A stretch of DNA of 64,000 nucleotides from Zeaxanthinibacter enoshimensis (GCF_004362865.1 NZ_SNYI01000002.1:1144099-1208098), one strand, 5' to 3'; positions 36,367-45,889 are shown, counted from the first letter of the stretch. Numbers and translations: made by a program. The notes: a model not told the origin generated them from the sequence alone.

Positions 36367-37326
36367 ATGCTGAACGTTGGAGTACTTGGAGCCGGTCATT
36401 TGGGTAAAATTCATTTACGGCTACTCAAGGAATCTAAGAAATACAAGCTGGTAGGGTTTTACGATCCAGATACAAAAACAGGTAAAAAAGTAGCGGAAGA
36501 GTTTGGCTACACTTACTTTGATGACCTGGAGACCCTGATCAAATCCGTAGATGTTGTGGATATTGTAACCCCCACACTTTCTCACTTTGATTGCGCCAGC
36601 ATGGCGATGAACCACGGGAAACACGTGTTCATAGAGAAGCCGATCACCAATACCCTGGAGGAAGCCGAAAGCCTCTTAAAACTGGCCAGGGAAAAGAAGG
36701 TAAAGGGCCAGGTAGGCCATGTGGAGCGCTTTAACCCGGCATTCAGCGCCGTAAAGGACAGTATTGACAATCCTATGTTCATTGAGACACACCGCCTGGC
36801 GGAATTCAACCCCAGGGGAACTGATGTCCCGGTAGTCCTTGACCTTATGATACACGATATTGATGCTATCCTCAGTGTGGTGAAATCCGAGGTTGCCAAT
36901 ATCAGTGCCAGCGGGGTCTCGGTAATCAGTAATTCCCCGGATATCGCCAATGCCCGAATCGAATTTGAAAACGGCTGTGTAGCCAACCTGACTGCCAGCC
37001 GCATCTCTTTGAAGAATATGAGGAAATCAAGGTTTTTTCAACGGGATGCTTATATATCGGTGGATTTCCTTGAAAAGAAAGTAGAGGTGGTCAAAATGAA
37101 GGATGCCCCGAAACAGGCAGGCGAATTTGATATGATCCTACAGAATGCGGAAGGGGTTAAGAAGCAGATCTATTTTGAGAACCCTGAAATTCTGCCCAAT
37201 AATGCTATTCTTGACGAGCTGGAGACCTTCGCAGATGCCATCACAGGAGACACAGAACCGGTGGTGACGCTGGAACAGGGCACCAGGGCCCTGAGGGTAG
37301 CCCTGCAGGTCATCGACGCCTTTTGA
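36367..37326 (+). CDS. Gfo/Idh/MocA family oxidoreductase
   Basis: A 319-residue NAD(P)-binding oxidoreductase. The Rossmann motif is GVLGAGHLGKIHL, the EKP motif that contributes the catalytic lysine is seen as FIEKPITNT, and the C-terminal alpha/beta domain follows. The substrate (often a sugar or cyclitol) cannot be told. A perfect -7 box, TATTTTTG, lies at 36343-36350 with TTC 20 bases upstream. It is the first gene of a rightward run that continues to 43.5 kb. Confidence 0.92.
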   Translation: MLNVGVLGAGHLGKIHLRLLKESKKYKLVGFYDPDTKTGKKVAEEFGYTYFDDLETLIKSVDVVDIVTPTLSHFDCASMAMNHGKHVFIEKPITNTLEEAESLLKLAREKKVKGQVGHVERFNPAFSAVKDSIDNPMFIETHRLAEFNPRGTDVPVVLDLMIHDIDAILSVVKSEVANISASGVSVISNSPDIANARIEFENGCVANLTASRISLKNMRKSRFFQRDAYISVDFLEKKVEVVKMKDAPKQAGEFDMILQNAEGVKKQIYFENPEILPNNAILDELETFADAITGDTEPVVTLEQGTRALRVALQVIDAF

Positions 37327-37369
37327 GTAAACGACAATTAAAGAACATAAACCAAAGAAACATATACAT

Positions 37370-38278
37370 ATGAATACAGTTGCAGTGATTGGCTCGGGAA
37401 CCATGGGAAATGGAATAGCCCATGTTTTTGCACAACACGGACACACAGTACACCTGGTTGATATTTCACAGGAAGCTCTTGATAAAGGAATTGCCACCAT
37501 AACCAAGAACCTGGATCGTATGGTGAGCAAGGGAAGTATAGATGAAAGTGTTAAAGAAGATACCCTAAAAAACATTAGCACCTTTACCGTCCTGGCAGAG
37601 GGGGTAAAGGATGCTGAACTCGTGGTTGAGGCGGCCACCGAGAATGTGGAACTTAAGCTTAATATCTTCAGGGAACTGGACAAGGCCTGTGGCCCCGAAA
37701 CTATACTGGCAACGAATACCTCTTCCATATCGATCACCCAGATCGCTGCAGTAACCCAGCGCCCGGAGCAGGTAATCGGGATGCATTTTATGAACCCTGT
37801 ACCCATTATGAAGCTGGTGGAGATCATCAGGGGTTACAGTACTTCTGACGAGGTGACTCAAACCATCATGCAGGTATCTGAGAAGCTGGGAAAAGTTCCT
37901 ACAGAGGTCCACGACTACCCGGGGTTCGTAGCCAACCGAATATTAATGCCTATGATCAACGAGGCCATCGAAACCCTGCATCACGGAGTTGCGGGGGTGG
38001 AAGAAATAGATACAGTAATGAAACTGGGTATGGCTCATCCTATGGGGCCGCTGCAGCTGGCCGATTTTATCGGGCTGGATGTATGCCTGTCTATCCTGAA
38101 CGTGATGTACGACGGGTTCAAGAATCCTAAGTACGCCCCTTCTCCCCTGTTGGTGAATATGGTCATGGCAGGTAAGAAAGGTATAAAGTCTGGCGAAGGA
38201 TTTTACGATTACTCAGCTTCCAGGAAGGCCGAAACAGTGGCGGCACAGTTCAGTACACGGGCAAATGGCCAAAATTAG
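37370..38278 (+). CDS. 3-hydroxybutyryl-CoA dehydrogenase
   Basis: A 302-residue 3-hydroxyacyl-CoA dehydrogenase (Hbd/PaaH type), NAD-dependent, acting in fatty acid or aromatic degradation or in butyrate-type metabolism. The NAD motif is VIGSGTMGNGIAHVF, followed by GMHFMNPVPIMKLVEII and the C-terminal helical motif DYPGFVANRILMPMINEA. It is a stand-alone enzyme, not fused to an enoyl-CoA hydratase. Its 3' end overlaps the next gene by 14 bases. Confidence 0.95.
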   Translation: MNTVAVIGSGTMGNGIAHVFAQHGHTVHLVDISQEALDKGIATITKNLDRMVSKGSIDESVKEDTLKNISTFTVLAEGVKDAELVVEAATENVELKLNIFRELDKACGPETILATNTSSISITQIAAVTQRPEQVIGMHFMNPVPIMKLVEIIRGYSTSDEVTQTIMQVSEKLGKVPTEVHDYPGFVANRILMPMINEAIETLHHGVAGVEEIDTVMKLGMAHPMGPLQLADFIGLDVCLSILNVMYDGFKNPKYAPSPLLVNMVMAGKKGIKSGEGFYDYSASRKAETVAAQFSTRANGQN

Positions 38279-39500
38279 ACCTTTCCGAGCTGTACGCCCG
38301 GCCAGGGATAAGGAGGCCCAGGTTACCTCCCGCTCCTACGAACGCTATACCAAGCATGAACTGGAGGCTACCCTGACCGGCAATCCCATGTCTTTCCTGC
38401 ACATCATTCAACCCGGGTTCAAATTACCGGAAAAGGTAACCGGGCAACATCGGTTTGACCTGGTCAGGGAGCAATACCGCGAATTCCTGGACCGTGAGAT
38501 CCTGATCCGGGATGAGAAGCCTTCGTTCTACGTATACCGGATGATCAAAGAAAACTTCAGCTGCCTCGGTTTTTTCTGCGCCACCAGTACGGAGGATTAT
38601 GAAAATAACATCATCCGTAAACACGAGGACACCCTGTTGAGAAGAGAGACCCTGTTCGCCAGCTACCTGAAGGTAGTACGTTTTAACGCGGAACCTGTCC
38701 TCATGACCTATCCGGACAACATGGAAATAGCAGGGATCCTGCAGGAAACGTCTGAGGATAAGCCCCAATGCGATTTTAAAAGCCCTGATGGGGTGCAACA
38801 CCTCTTATGGGTGGTAGATGACCCTGGCAAGATCAGGCAGCTGCAGGAAGCCGCTAAGGAGATTAAGTCCCTTTACATCGCTGACGGCCATCACAGGAGT
38901 GCTTCTTCCTGCAGGCTGGCGAGGGAACTTAGCGAATTGAATCCTGAGCATAAAGGCAACGAAGCTTATAATTATTTTATGAGTTACCTGGTGCCCGAGT
39001 CAGAGGTCCGGATCTACGAGTTCAACCGGATGGTCAGGGGGCTGAATGGTCATTCTGCAGGGGCTGTTCTCGAATTACTGGATGAGCACTTTAAAGTTGA
39101 AAACAAAGGAACTGCTGTAATCAAACCAGGACAGAAACACCAGTTCAGTATGTACCTGCAAGGTAATTTTTACCTGCTCACCCTCAGGGAAGACAAATAC
39201 AACTTCAGTGACCCTTTGAGTAGCTTGGATTCACATATCCTGAAAACACTTGTCCTCGACCCGATCCTTGGGATCCGGGACCTGAGGAACGATAAGAGGA
39301 TCCAGTATGGTTATGGGAAAGAAAACACCGCCCTGATGAAGCAGGAGGTTGATAAAGGTAACTTTTCACTGGGGTTTGGAATGCTGCCTATAACCGTGGA
39401 TGAGCTCAAGGCAGTTGCCGATGCCGGGCTGGTAATGCCCCCGAAAAGTACGTATATTGAACCTAAGTTAAGGAGTGGGTTTACAGTGTATGAACTATAA
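38265..39500 (+). CDS. DUF1015 family protein
   Basis: A 411-residue soluble protein of the DUF1015 (SerK-like) family. The usual start MAKIRPFRAVRP and the motifs YIADGHHRSASS and PKSTYIEPKLRSG are present. Archaeal relatives include a free serine kinase, so phosphotransfer to a small molecule is conceivable but not shown. It overlaps the preceding dehydrogenase by 14 bases, which indicates co-transcription. Confidence 0.9.
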   Translation: MAKIRPFRAVRPARDKEAQVTSRSYERYTKHELEATLTGNPMSFLHIIQPGFKLPEKVTGQHRFDLVREQYREFLDREILIRDEKPSFYVYRMIKENFSCLGFFCATSTEDYENNIIRKHEDTLLRRETLFASYLKVVRFNAEPVLMTYPDNMEIAGILQETSEDKPQCDFKSPDGVQHLLWVVDDPGKIRQLQEAAKEIKSLYIADGHHRSASSCRLARELSELNPEHKGNEAYNYFMSYLVPESEVRIYEFNRMVRGLNGHSAGAVLELLDEHFKVENKGTAVIKPGQKHQFSMYLQGNFYLLTLREDKYNFSDPLSSLDSHILKTLVLDPILGIRDLRNDKRIQYGYGKENTALMKQEVDKGNFSLGFGMLPITVDELKAVADAGLVMPPKSTYIEPKLRSGFTVYEL

Positions 39501-39530
39501 TACAGGAACAATTTACAGCTGAAACAAACT

Positions 39531-40184
39531 ATGAATATTGAAAAGAACCTGAAATCCATAAAAGAAGACCTGCCTGCCGAGGTTACCCTTGTGGCCGTTT
39601 CCAAGACCAAATCTACATCCATGATCATGGAAGCTTATAATGCAGGACAACGTGATTTCGGGGAGAACAAGGTACAGGAAATGACTGCTAAATGGGAAGA
39701 GTTGCCAAAGGATATCCGCTGGCATATGATAGGGCATGTACAACGGAACAAGGTTAAATATATGTCAGATTTCGTTTCTCTCATTCACGGAGTAGACAGC
39801 CACAGGTTACTGGTAGAAATTGATAAGCGTGCCCGGAATTCCGAGCGCATTATCGACTGCCTGTTACAGGTGCATATCGCGGAAGAAGAATCAAAGTTTG
39901 GGTTTGACGAAGCGGAGATCATCGACCTTCTTGATTCCGGGAAATTAGAATCACTGAAGAACGTCCGACTGCTGGGGCTTATGGGAATGGCCACGTTCAC
40001 CGAGGACAGTGAGCAAGTGAGGCGGGAATTCCGTGGCCTGAAAAAACTTTACGATCGTCTTAAAGAGCGACTGCCGGATTTCAGGGAGCTATCCATGGGT
40101 ATGAGTGGCGATTACCAGATCGGTATCGAGGAAGGCAGCACTATGGTACGCATAGGAAGTAGTATCTTTGGTGCGAGGAATTAG
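39531..40184 (+). CDS. YggS-family PLP homeostasis protein
   Basis: A 217-residue PLP-binding protein (YggS/PLPBP family). The PLP lysine is Lys25 in LVAVSKTKS; FGENKVQEM, WHMIGHVQRNK and the C-terminal phosphate-binding MGMSGDYQIGIEEGSTMVRIG complete the family pattern. It controls the free PLP pool and has no known catalytic activity. It lies 31 bases after the DUF1015 gene and 6 bases before the nuclease fusion gene. Confidence 0.96.
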   Translation: MNIEKNLKSIKEDLPAEVTLVAVSKTKSTSMIMEAYNAGQRDFGENKVQEMTAKWEELPKDIRWHMIGHVQRNKVKYMSDFVSLIHGVDSHRLLVEIDKRARNSERIIDCLLQVHIAEEESKFGFDEAEIIDLLDSGKLESLKNVRLLGLMGMATFTEDSEQVRREFRGLKKLYDRLKERLPDFRELSMGMSGDYQIGIEEGSTMVRIGSSIFGARN

Positions 40185-40189
40185 AATAT

Positions 40190-41287
40190 ATGTACGCCAT
40201 ACTCGACATAGAGACCACAGGAGGGAAATTCAACGAAGAAGGGATTACCGAGATCGCCATTCATAAGTTTGACGGTCATAAGGTAGTTGACCAATTTATA
40301 AGCCTTGTGAACCCCGAGAGGGAAATACAGCCTTTCGTTGTAAACCTTACCGGTATCAACAGCAAAATGCTGCGTACAGCACCGAAATTTCACGAGGTTG
40401 CCAAGCGGATCGTGGAAATTACTGAGAACACCGTGATCGTTGCTCATAACGCACAGTTTGATTACCGTATCCTGAGAACAGAATTCAGAAGGCTGGGATA
40501 TAATTTTGAAAGAAAGACCCTTTGCACGGTAGACCTTTCAAAGAAGCTGATTCCCGAAGCCGAGTCTCACAGCCTGGGAAAACTTGTCAGGTCCCTGGGA
40601 ATTGCTGTCAGCGACAGGCACAGGGCTAATGGGGACGCCCTTGCTACGCTGAAACTCTTTAAACTCTTACTGAGTAAAGATTCTGACAAGACCATCATCC
40701 GGGAAATTATCAGGGAAGAAACCCAGGGAGAACTATCTCCCAGGCAGCTGGACATAGTTGAACAGATGCCCTCAGAAACTGGCGTGTATTACATGCACAA
40801 TAAAGATGGGGATATCATTTACCTCGGTAAGAGCCGCAACATAAAAAAAAGGGTGAACCAACATTTTACAAATAATGCCAGCAGGGCCAGGGAACTGCAG
40901 AAAGAAACCAAAAAAGTTACTTTTGAACGTACCGGGAGCGAGCTTGTGGCCCTGTTGAAGGAAGCAGAGGAATTAAGACGGAACAATCCCAAGTTTAACA
41001 ACCGGCGAGGCAAGCGGAGAAAACCAATTACGGATAGAACCCTTCTCGATGGAAAGAATGTCCTCATCGTTGATAAAGGAAGAGAAGTAGGTGAATACAG
41101 CGCCATCCTGATCAAAGAGGGACAGTTCCAGGGATTGGGCTTTTACGACCTTAATCACCAGATCAATAATATGAACATCCTGGAATCTATTATTACCCCC
41201 ATGGAAGCCGGGGAGGAAAGCAGCCGGTTGATCCGGGAGTACCTCGATAAGAAAAAGGTCATGAAAATTATAGAACTCAATCCTTAA
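40190..41287 (+). CDS. DnaQ-like exonuclease fused to a GIY-YIG domain
   Basis: A 365-residue protein with two nuclease domains. Residues 1-165 are a DEDDh 3'-5' exonuclease of the DNA polymerase III epsilon type (Asp6 and Glu8 in ILDIETTGG, NAQFDYRILR, and DRHRANGDALAT with the final His and Asp). Residues about 195-275 are a GIY-YIG endonuclease domain as in UvrC (GVYYMHNKDGDIIYLGKS). The domain order is that of a known fusion in some bacteria, probably a DNA repair enzyme. It is tightly packed with the channel gene (3 bases). Confidence 0.92.
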   Translation: MYAILDIETTGGKFNEEGITEIAIHKFDGHKVVDQFISLVNPEREIQPFVVNLTGINSKMLRTAPKFHEVAKRIVEITENTVIVAHNAQFDYRILRTEFRRLGYNFERKTLCTVDLSKKLIPEAESHSLGKLVRSLGIAVSDRHRANGDALATLKLFKLLLSKDSDKTIIREIIREETQGELSPRQLDIVEQMPSETGVYYMHNKDGDIIYLGKSRNIKKRVNQHFTNNASRARELQKETKKVTFERTGSELVALLKEAEELRRNNPKFNNRRGKRRKPITDRTLLDGKNVLIVDKGREVGEYSAILIKEGQFQGLGFYDLNHQINNMNILESIITPMEAGEESSRLIREYLDKKKVMKIIELNP

Positions 41288-41290
41288 CTA

Positions 41291-42133
41291 TTGGAAGTCA
41301 AAGCACCCAAAAAACATTGGAAGGCCAAACTGCACGAGGTGATCTACGGAACACATACGCCTGCCGGTAAAATGTTCGACATCATCCTGCTGGTCGTGAT
41401 CCTGTATAGTGTGATCATCGTAATGCTGGAAAGCATCCCGGCCATAGACAGCAAATACCATTCTTTCCTGAATGTTTCAGAATGGGTAGTGACCATTCTC
41501 TTCACCATCGAATACATATTACGGATAATTTGTATCAAAAGACCCAGCCGGTACATTTTCAGTTTTTTCGGAATAGTTGATCTGTTATCCACCATCCCCA
41601 AATACCTATCCTTCTTCGTAGTTGGCTCCCAATATATCACTGCATTCCGGGCGCTGCGCCTCCTGCGCGTATTCCGGATCCTGAAGCTGGTCCGGTTCGT
41701 AGGGGAATCTAACAACCTGCTCAGGGCACTAAAAGCAAGCAGGACCAAGATCTTCGTTTTTATCTTCTTTATCCTTATCATTTCCATCCTGCTGGGCACC
41801 ATAATGTACATGGTTGAAGGACCCCAGCATGGCTTTAACAGTATTCCGCACAGTGTTTACTGGACCATAGTTACCCTGACCACTGTGGGCTACGGGGATA
41901 TATCTCCCCAGACTGGACTTGGACAAGTCATTGCCACAGTGATCATGATCATCGGTTATGGAATTATTGCAGTGCCAACGGGAATTGTAACGGCAGAGTA
42001 CAGTACTCAACTCCAGAAGAAAGATCAGAAAGAAGACGACGCGGAACAGCATTGCCCTAACTGTCATGCCCATATTGTGATGATCGATGCGAGGTATTGC
42101 CGGAAATGCGGTACCCAATTAAGAGAAGACTGA
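41291..42133 (+). CDS. Potassium channel-like protein with a C-terminal zinc ribbon
   Basis: A 280-residue six-segment voltage-gated-type channel: helices near residues 28-48, 58-80, 87-105, an Arg-rich S4 (ALRLLRVFRILKLVRF), S5 near 155-175, the pore with the K+ selectivity motif TVGYGD, and S6 (IIGYGIIAVPTGIV). After S6 comes a short acidic linker and a C-terminal zinc ribbon with Cys255, Cys258, Cys270 and Cys273 (C-x2-C-x11-C-x2-C). It starts at a TTG; the next ATG would remove the first helix. Its stop overlaps the miaA start (TGATG). Confidence 0.9.
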   Translation: MEVKAPKKHWKAKLHEVIYGTHTPAGKMFDIILLVVILYSVIIVMLESIPAIDSKYHSFLNVSEWVVTILFTIEYILRIICIKRPSRYIFSFFGIVDLLSTIPKYLSFFVVGSQYITAFRALRLLRVFRILKLVRFVGESNNLLRALKASRTKIFVFIFFILIISILLGTIMYMVEGPQHGFNSIPHSVYWTIVTLTTVGYGDISPQTGLGQVIATVIMIIGYGIIAVPTGIVTAEYSTQLQKKDQKEDDAEQHCPNCHAHIVMIDARYCRKCGTQLRED

Positions 42134-43056
42134 TGGCTGAGAAATGGCTTATCGCTGTAGTGGGCCCTACCGCATTAGGAAAGACACGCTGGGGTATCAC
42201 CCTGGCCCGCCACTACGGGACAGAGATAATCTCCGCAGACAGCCGGCAATTTTACCGTGAAATGCGCATAGGCACCGCGGTACCGAGTGAAGAGGAACTG
42301 TCAGCGGCCAGGCATCACCTGATACAGCACAAGAGTATCCATGACCACTATAGCGTGGGAGATTTTGAAAAGGAGACCCTGGAACTTCTGGATCAACTCT
42401 TTTCACATCATACAGAGGTAATGCTTGTAGGAGGCAGCGGTTTATATGTCGACGCAGTAACTCAAGGCCTGGATCAATTCCCCGAAGTACCTCCGCATAC
42501 CAGGGAGAAGCTGAACAAGAGACTGGAGGAGGAAGGCCTGGAAGTTTTACAGGACGAATTAAGATCACTGGATCCCGTTTATTACCAGGAAGTAGACCTG
42601 GAGAATCCACACAGGGTGATCCGGGCGCTCGAAGTATGCCAGGCCAGTGGACGGCCATATTCCGACTTCAGGAAACGCAGGAAAGCCAGAAGGGATTTTA
42701 AAACTATCTATTTAGGCTTAGATGCACCACGGGACCTCATTTACCGGAGAATTGAAGAACGGGTAGACCTGATGATAAAAGAGGGTTTGGTGGAAGAGGC
42801 CCGTAAATTACATGGGCTCAAACATCTCAATGCACTTCAGACCGTTGGTTACCGAGAACTTTTCAGGTACTTTGAAGGGGAATGGGACCTGGACACAGCA
42901 ATTTCGGAGATCAAGAAGAATACCCGGCGGTTTGCCAAAAGGCAACTCACCTGGTTCAGGAAGAACAAGGAGATCACCTGGATTCCGTATGATGCGAACC
43001 CCGAACGAGTCGTTGAGATCATAGAGCAGCTTAAAACGCAACAGCATGAAGCATAA
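42133..43056 (+). CDS. miaA: tRNA dimethylallyltransferase
   Basis: A 307-residue enzyme that adds the dimethylallyl group to A37 of tRNAs reading UNN codons. It has the P-loop GPTALGKTRW, ISADSRQFYREM, GGSGLYVDAV, and the C-terminal RQLTWFRKN-type tRNA contact. The open frame begins at 42097, but the ATG at 42133 gives a normal N-terminus and overlaps the channel stop by one base. Its own 3' end overlaps the kinase gene by 11 bases. Confidence 0.96.
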   Translation: MAEKWLIAVVGPTALGKTRWGITLARHYGTEIISADSRQFYREMRIGTAVPSEEELSAARHHLIQHKSIHDHYSVGDFEKETLELLDQLFSHHTEVMLVGGSGLYVDAVTQGLDQFPEVPPHTREKLNKRLEEEGLEVLQDELRSLDPVYYQEVDLENPHRVIRALEVCQASGRPYSDFRKRRKARRDFKTIYLGLDAPRDLIYRRIEERVDLMIKEGLVEEARKLHGLKHLNALQTVGYRELFRYFEGEWDLDTAISEIKKNTRRFAKRQLTWFRKNKEITWIPYDANPERVVEIIEQLKTQQHEA

Positions 43057-43549
43057 AAGAGGAAACATCTATTATGTCATGGGGGTTTCCGGCAGCGGAA
43101 AATCTACCATTGGAAAAATGCTTGCGGAAGCCTTGGGACTCCCTTTTTATGACGGCGATGATTACCATCCAGCGGCAAACGTTGAGAAAATGGCTGCCGG
43201 TCATCCCCTGGATGACCATGACAGAAAAGGCTGGTTACAGGCCCTTAATGAAATAGCCAGGTCACACCGGGAAAACGGAGTGGTTATCGTCTGTTCTTCC
43301 CTTAAGGAAAAATACCGGGCCATCTTATCCCGGGGACTTGAAGACCAGGCACATTTTATTTTCCTCCAGGGCAGTTTCCAGGAGATCCACGATCGCCTGA
43401 GGTCCAGGAAAGGCCATTTTATGCCGGCCGGATTACTGCGTTCGCAGTTTGACACCCTGGAAATACCCACAGATGCCATCACGGTAAGCATAAGTCCGCC
43501 TCCGGCAGAAATCCTGCAGGAACTCAAAAAAAAACTTGGTATCAGCTGA
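43046..43549 (+). CDS. gntK: Gluconokinase
   Basis: A 167-residue gluconate kinase of the GntK type. The P-loop is GVSGSGKSTIG, followed by the family motifs FYDGDDYHPAANVEKMAAGHPLDD (given here as positions 33-56 of the protein, key residues D36, D37, H39) and RKGWLQALNEIA. It feeds 6-phosphogluconate into the pentose phosphate or Entner-Doudoroff path. Gluconate transport genes are not beside it. It overlaps miaA by 11 bases and its stop codon lies inside a palindromic terminator. Confidence 0.9.
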   Translation: MKHKRGNIYYVMGVSGSGKSTIGKMLAEALGLPFYDGDDYHPAANVEKMAAGHPLDDHDRKGWLQALNEIARSHRENGVVIVCSSLKEKYRAILSRGLEDQAHFIFLQGSFQEIHDRLRSRKGHFMPAGLLRSQFDTLEIPTDAITVSISPPPAEILQELKKKLGIS

Positions 43550-43557
43550 TACCAAGT
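43526..43557. terminator. Bidirectional terminator overlapping the gntK stop
   Basis: A perfect 24-base palindrome occupies 43534-43557 (half site ACTTGGTATC), preceded by nine A residues and followed by CTTATTT. The gluconokinase stop codon (43547-43549) lies inside it. The A tract becomes a U tract for the leftward rprY gene, so it probably ends both. Confidence 0.85.
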
Positions 43558-43588
43558 CTTATTTCATTTATCCTGAAGCTACCGGGTT

Positions 43589-44302
43589 CTAGCTATCCGC
43601 TGTCTTTTCAACAAGTCGGAAACCTTCTCCATGTATATTCAGGATTTCTACGGTATCATCGCGTTTCAGGTATTTACGGAGTTTCGCGATGTAGACATCC
43701 ATACTCCTGGATGTAAAATAGTTATCGTCTCTCCATATTTTGGTTAAGGCCAGTTCCCTGGGCATCAGGTCATTCTTATGCAATGCGAGGAGCCTGAGCA
43801 GTTCGTTCTCTTTTGGAGAAAGCTTGATAGCCTCTTCCTCTTTGTATTTCAGGAATCTCAGTTTGGAATTCAGATGAAAATTACCAATTTCAAATTCAAA
43901 TTGATTACTATCTACCAGTGTGTTAGATGCTTTCCTCTGAAGTATTGCTTTAAGTTTCATCAGCAGTACCTCAGAATCAAAAGGTTTATTCAGGTAGTCG
44001 TCTGCTCCTGCCTTATAACCTTTTAACACATCCTCTTTCATGGTTTTTGCGGTAAGGAATATGATCGGTACATTCTCATTCTTTTCCCGAATCTCCTTAG
44101 CCAGCGTGAAACCATCTTTATAGGGCATCATTACGTCCAGGATACAGACGTCAAAATTATCTTTCTTGAATTTTTCAAAACCCTCCATCCCGTTCTTCGC
44201 CAGGGTGACGTCAAATTCGTTCATAGAGAGGTAATCCTTGAGTACGATTCCAAAATTGGGATCGTCTTCAACTAGTAATATCTTCTTTTCTGCTGTTTCC
44301 AT
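43589..44302 (-). CDS. rprY: OmpR-family response regulator RprY
   Basis: A 237-residue response regulator with a receiver (acidic pair LVEDDP, phosphoacceptor Asp56 in ILDVMMPYKDG, FLTAKT, LNKPFD) and a C-terminal winged-helix DNA-binding domain (SPKENELLRLLALHKN, SMDVYIAKLRKYL). It matches RprY, found throughout Bacteroidota. It lies 6 bases after its partner kinase gene in the same direction. Confidence 0.93.
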   Translation of the reverse strand: METAEKKILLVEDDPNFGIVLKDYLSMNEFDVTLAKNGMEGFEKFKKDNFDVCILDVMMPYKDGFTLAKEIREKNENVPIIFLTAKTMKEDVLKGYKAGADDYLNKPFDSEVLLMKLKAILQRKASNTLVDSNQFEFEIGNFHLNSKLRFLKYKEEEAIKLSPKENELLRLLALHKNDLMPRELALTKIWRDDNYFTSRSMDVYIAKLRKYLKRDDTVEILNIHGEGFRLVEKTADS

Positions 44303-44308
44303 AGAATT

Positions 44309-45889
44309 CTAAATTAAAGGCAGTTTAATGTAGAAAGTGCTTCCTTTTCCTTTCTCACTTTCAGCATATACTTCGCCTTGATGGTCATCAATTATTTTTT
44401 TCACATAGGCCAGTCCAAGCCCGTGTCCTTTTACATTATGTATGTCCCCGGTATGTTCCCTGTAGAACTTCTCGAAAACCTTTTTCAAAACTGCTTTGCT
44501 CATCCCGGCCCCCTGATCCTGGACCTTGATGATAATATAATTGTTAGCCACTTCGGTATACACATCAATCTTGGGCGCTTCTGGCGAATACTTCACCGCG
44601 TTGTCCAAAATATTGACGATCACATTCTCAAAGTGCATATCGTTAGCCAGCACCTCGGACCTTTCAGCATCCAGGTGTGTATTAACATATCCCCCGCGAT
44701 CAGCGACGATGAGGTCTACGTGTGCGATGGCATCCTCAATGATCTGATGGGCATCCACGCGGTCTTTACTGATATCCAGCTGGTTCTTTTCCAGCTTTGA
44801 GATCCGCAGTACATTCTCAACCTGTGCATGCATTCTTTTATTTTCATCACGGATCATCTGCAGGTACCTGTTCACCTTTTCGTGGTCAGCGATGATCTTT
44901 GGATTCTTTATGGCTTCAACCGCCAGGTTGATCGTAGCGATAGGCGTTTTGAATTCGTGGGTCATATTATTGATGAAATCCGATTTGATCTCGGAGATCT
45001 GCTTTTGACGGATGAGCTGGTAGATAGCACCTGCATAAGCCACAACGATGATCAGGGTAAACAAGAGCGACAGGATCGCCATCCCGATCACAGATTGCAG
45101 CAGGAACTTTTTCTGTTTGGGAAAGGTCAGCATCAGGCTGAAATTACTTTCACCCTCACTGTTCTTAAATAAAGGCGCCTTATAGATATTATCCTTGCTG
45201 AACTGGAATCCCCTGGAGCGTACCTTGGTTGGCAGTCCCCTGCTGTAAACCCCGTATTCATATTCGATATCAATACCCCGGTTACGAAGTTCATTCTCCA
45301 GCATCAGCTCGATCTCCTGGCGGCTTACCCTTTTATGGATGGCCACCCGCTCTGCATATTCGCGGTACACATCGTCAAAAATAGCCTTGTCTATAGAAGA
45401 CATCCCGCCGATCTTCTCGAGCTTCTGGATGGGGTTCAACTTATAGCTTTTACCATCTAGGCCGTATTCTTCCCGGAAAACAGCTTTGGTGCGTTTGCTG
45501 GTGTAATTTTTTATGGTGGTTGTATCAGATCCTGTACCACTGTCAAAGAACGTGGAAGCTATATTGTAATCTTCCTCCAGGATACCGTGAGAATAGAACA
45601 GTATCTCGTTGGAATTTAAGTCTCTATCGATGAAAAATATATTGCTGAGCTGCGACCCTTTAAGCTCCCCGATACTATCCTTAAGATTCAGGAAACGGTC
45701 GGAATACTCCTTCATTTCCCTGTTTTCGATCTTATCGGTAACCTTGATAAGGACTTCGGAGATCGTGTTGGTAAATTGCTCTTCTTTATCCTCTACCGAA
45801 CTTTTGATCCAATAAAGCTGGACAGAAATAATTCCAACCAGGGACAGACTCATCAATATGACAAGAAGAACAAATAATCGCTTATTCAT
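44309..45889 (-). CDS. rprX: Sensor histidine kinase RprX
   Basis: A 526-residue inner-membrane kinase with an N-terminal membrane helix (LFVLLVILMSLSLVGIISVQ), a long periplasmic sensor region (about 30-260), a second membrane segment (IGMAILSLLFTLIIVVAY) and a HisKA/HATPase core. The H-box is MTHEFKTPIAT with His near 311; the N-box is NILDNAVKYS and the G-box DQGAGM, GHGLGLAYVK. The layout matches RprX of Bacteroidota. The region upstream carries TTAAC repeats (45909-45947) that may serve RprY. Confidence 0.93.
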   Translation of the reverse strand: MNKRLFVLLVILMSLSLVGIISVQLYWIKSSVEDKEEQFTNTISEVLIKVTDKIENREMKEYSDRFLNLKDSIGELKGSQLSNIFFIDRDLNSNEILFYSHGILEEDYNIASTFFDSGTGSDTTTIKNYTSKRTKAVFREEYGLDGKSYKLNPIQKLEKIGGMSSIDKAIFDDVYREYAERVAIHKRVSRQEIELMLENELRNRGIDIEYEYGVYSRGLPTKVRSRGFQFSKDNIYKAPLFKNSEGESNFSLMLTFPKQKKFLLQSVIGMAILSLLFTLIIVVAYAGAIYQLIRQKQISEIKSDFINNMTHEFKTPIATINLAVEAIKNPKIIADHEKVNRYLQMIRDENKRMHAQVENVLRISKLEKNQLDISKDRVDAHQIIEDAIAHVDLIVADRGGYVNTHLDAERSEVLANDMHFENVIVNILDNAVKYSPEAPKIDVYTEVANNYIIIKVQDQGAGMSKAVLKKVFEKFYREHTGDIHNVKGHGLGLAYVKKIIDDHQGEVYAESEKGKGSTFYIKLPLI

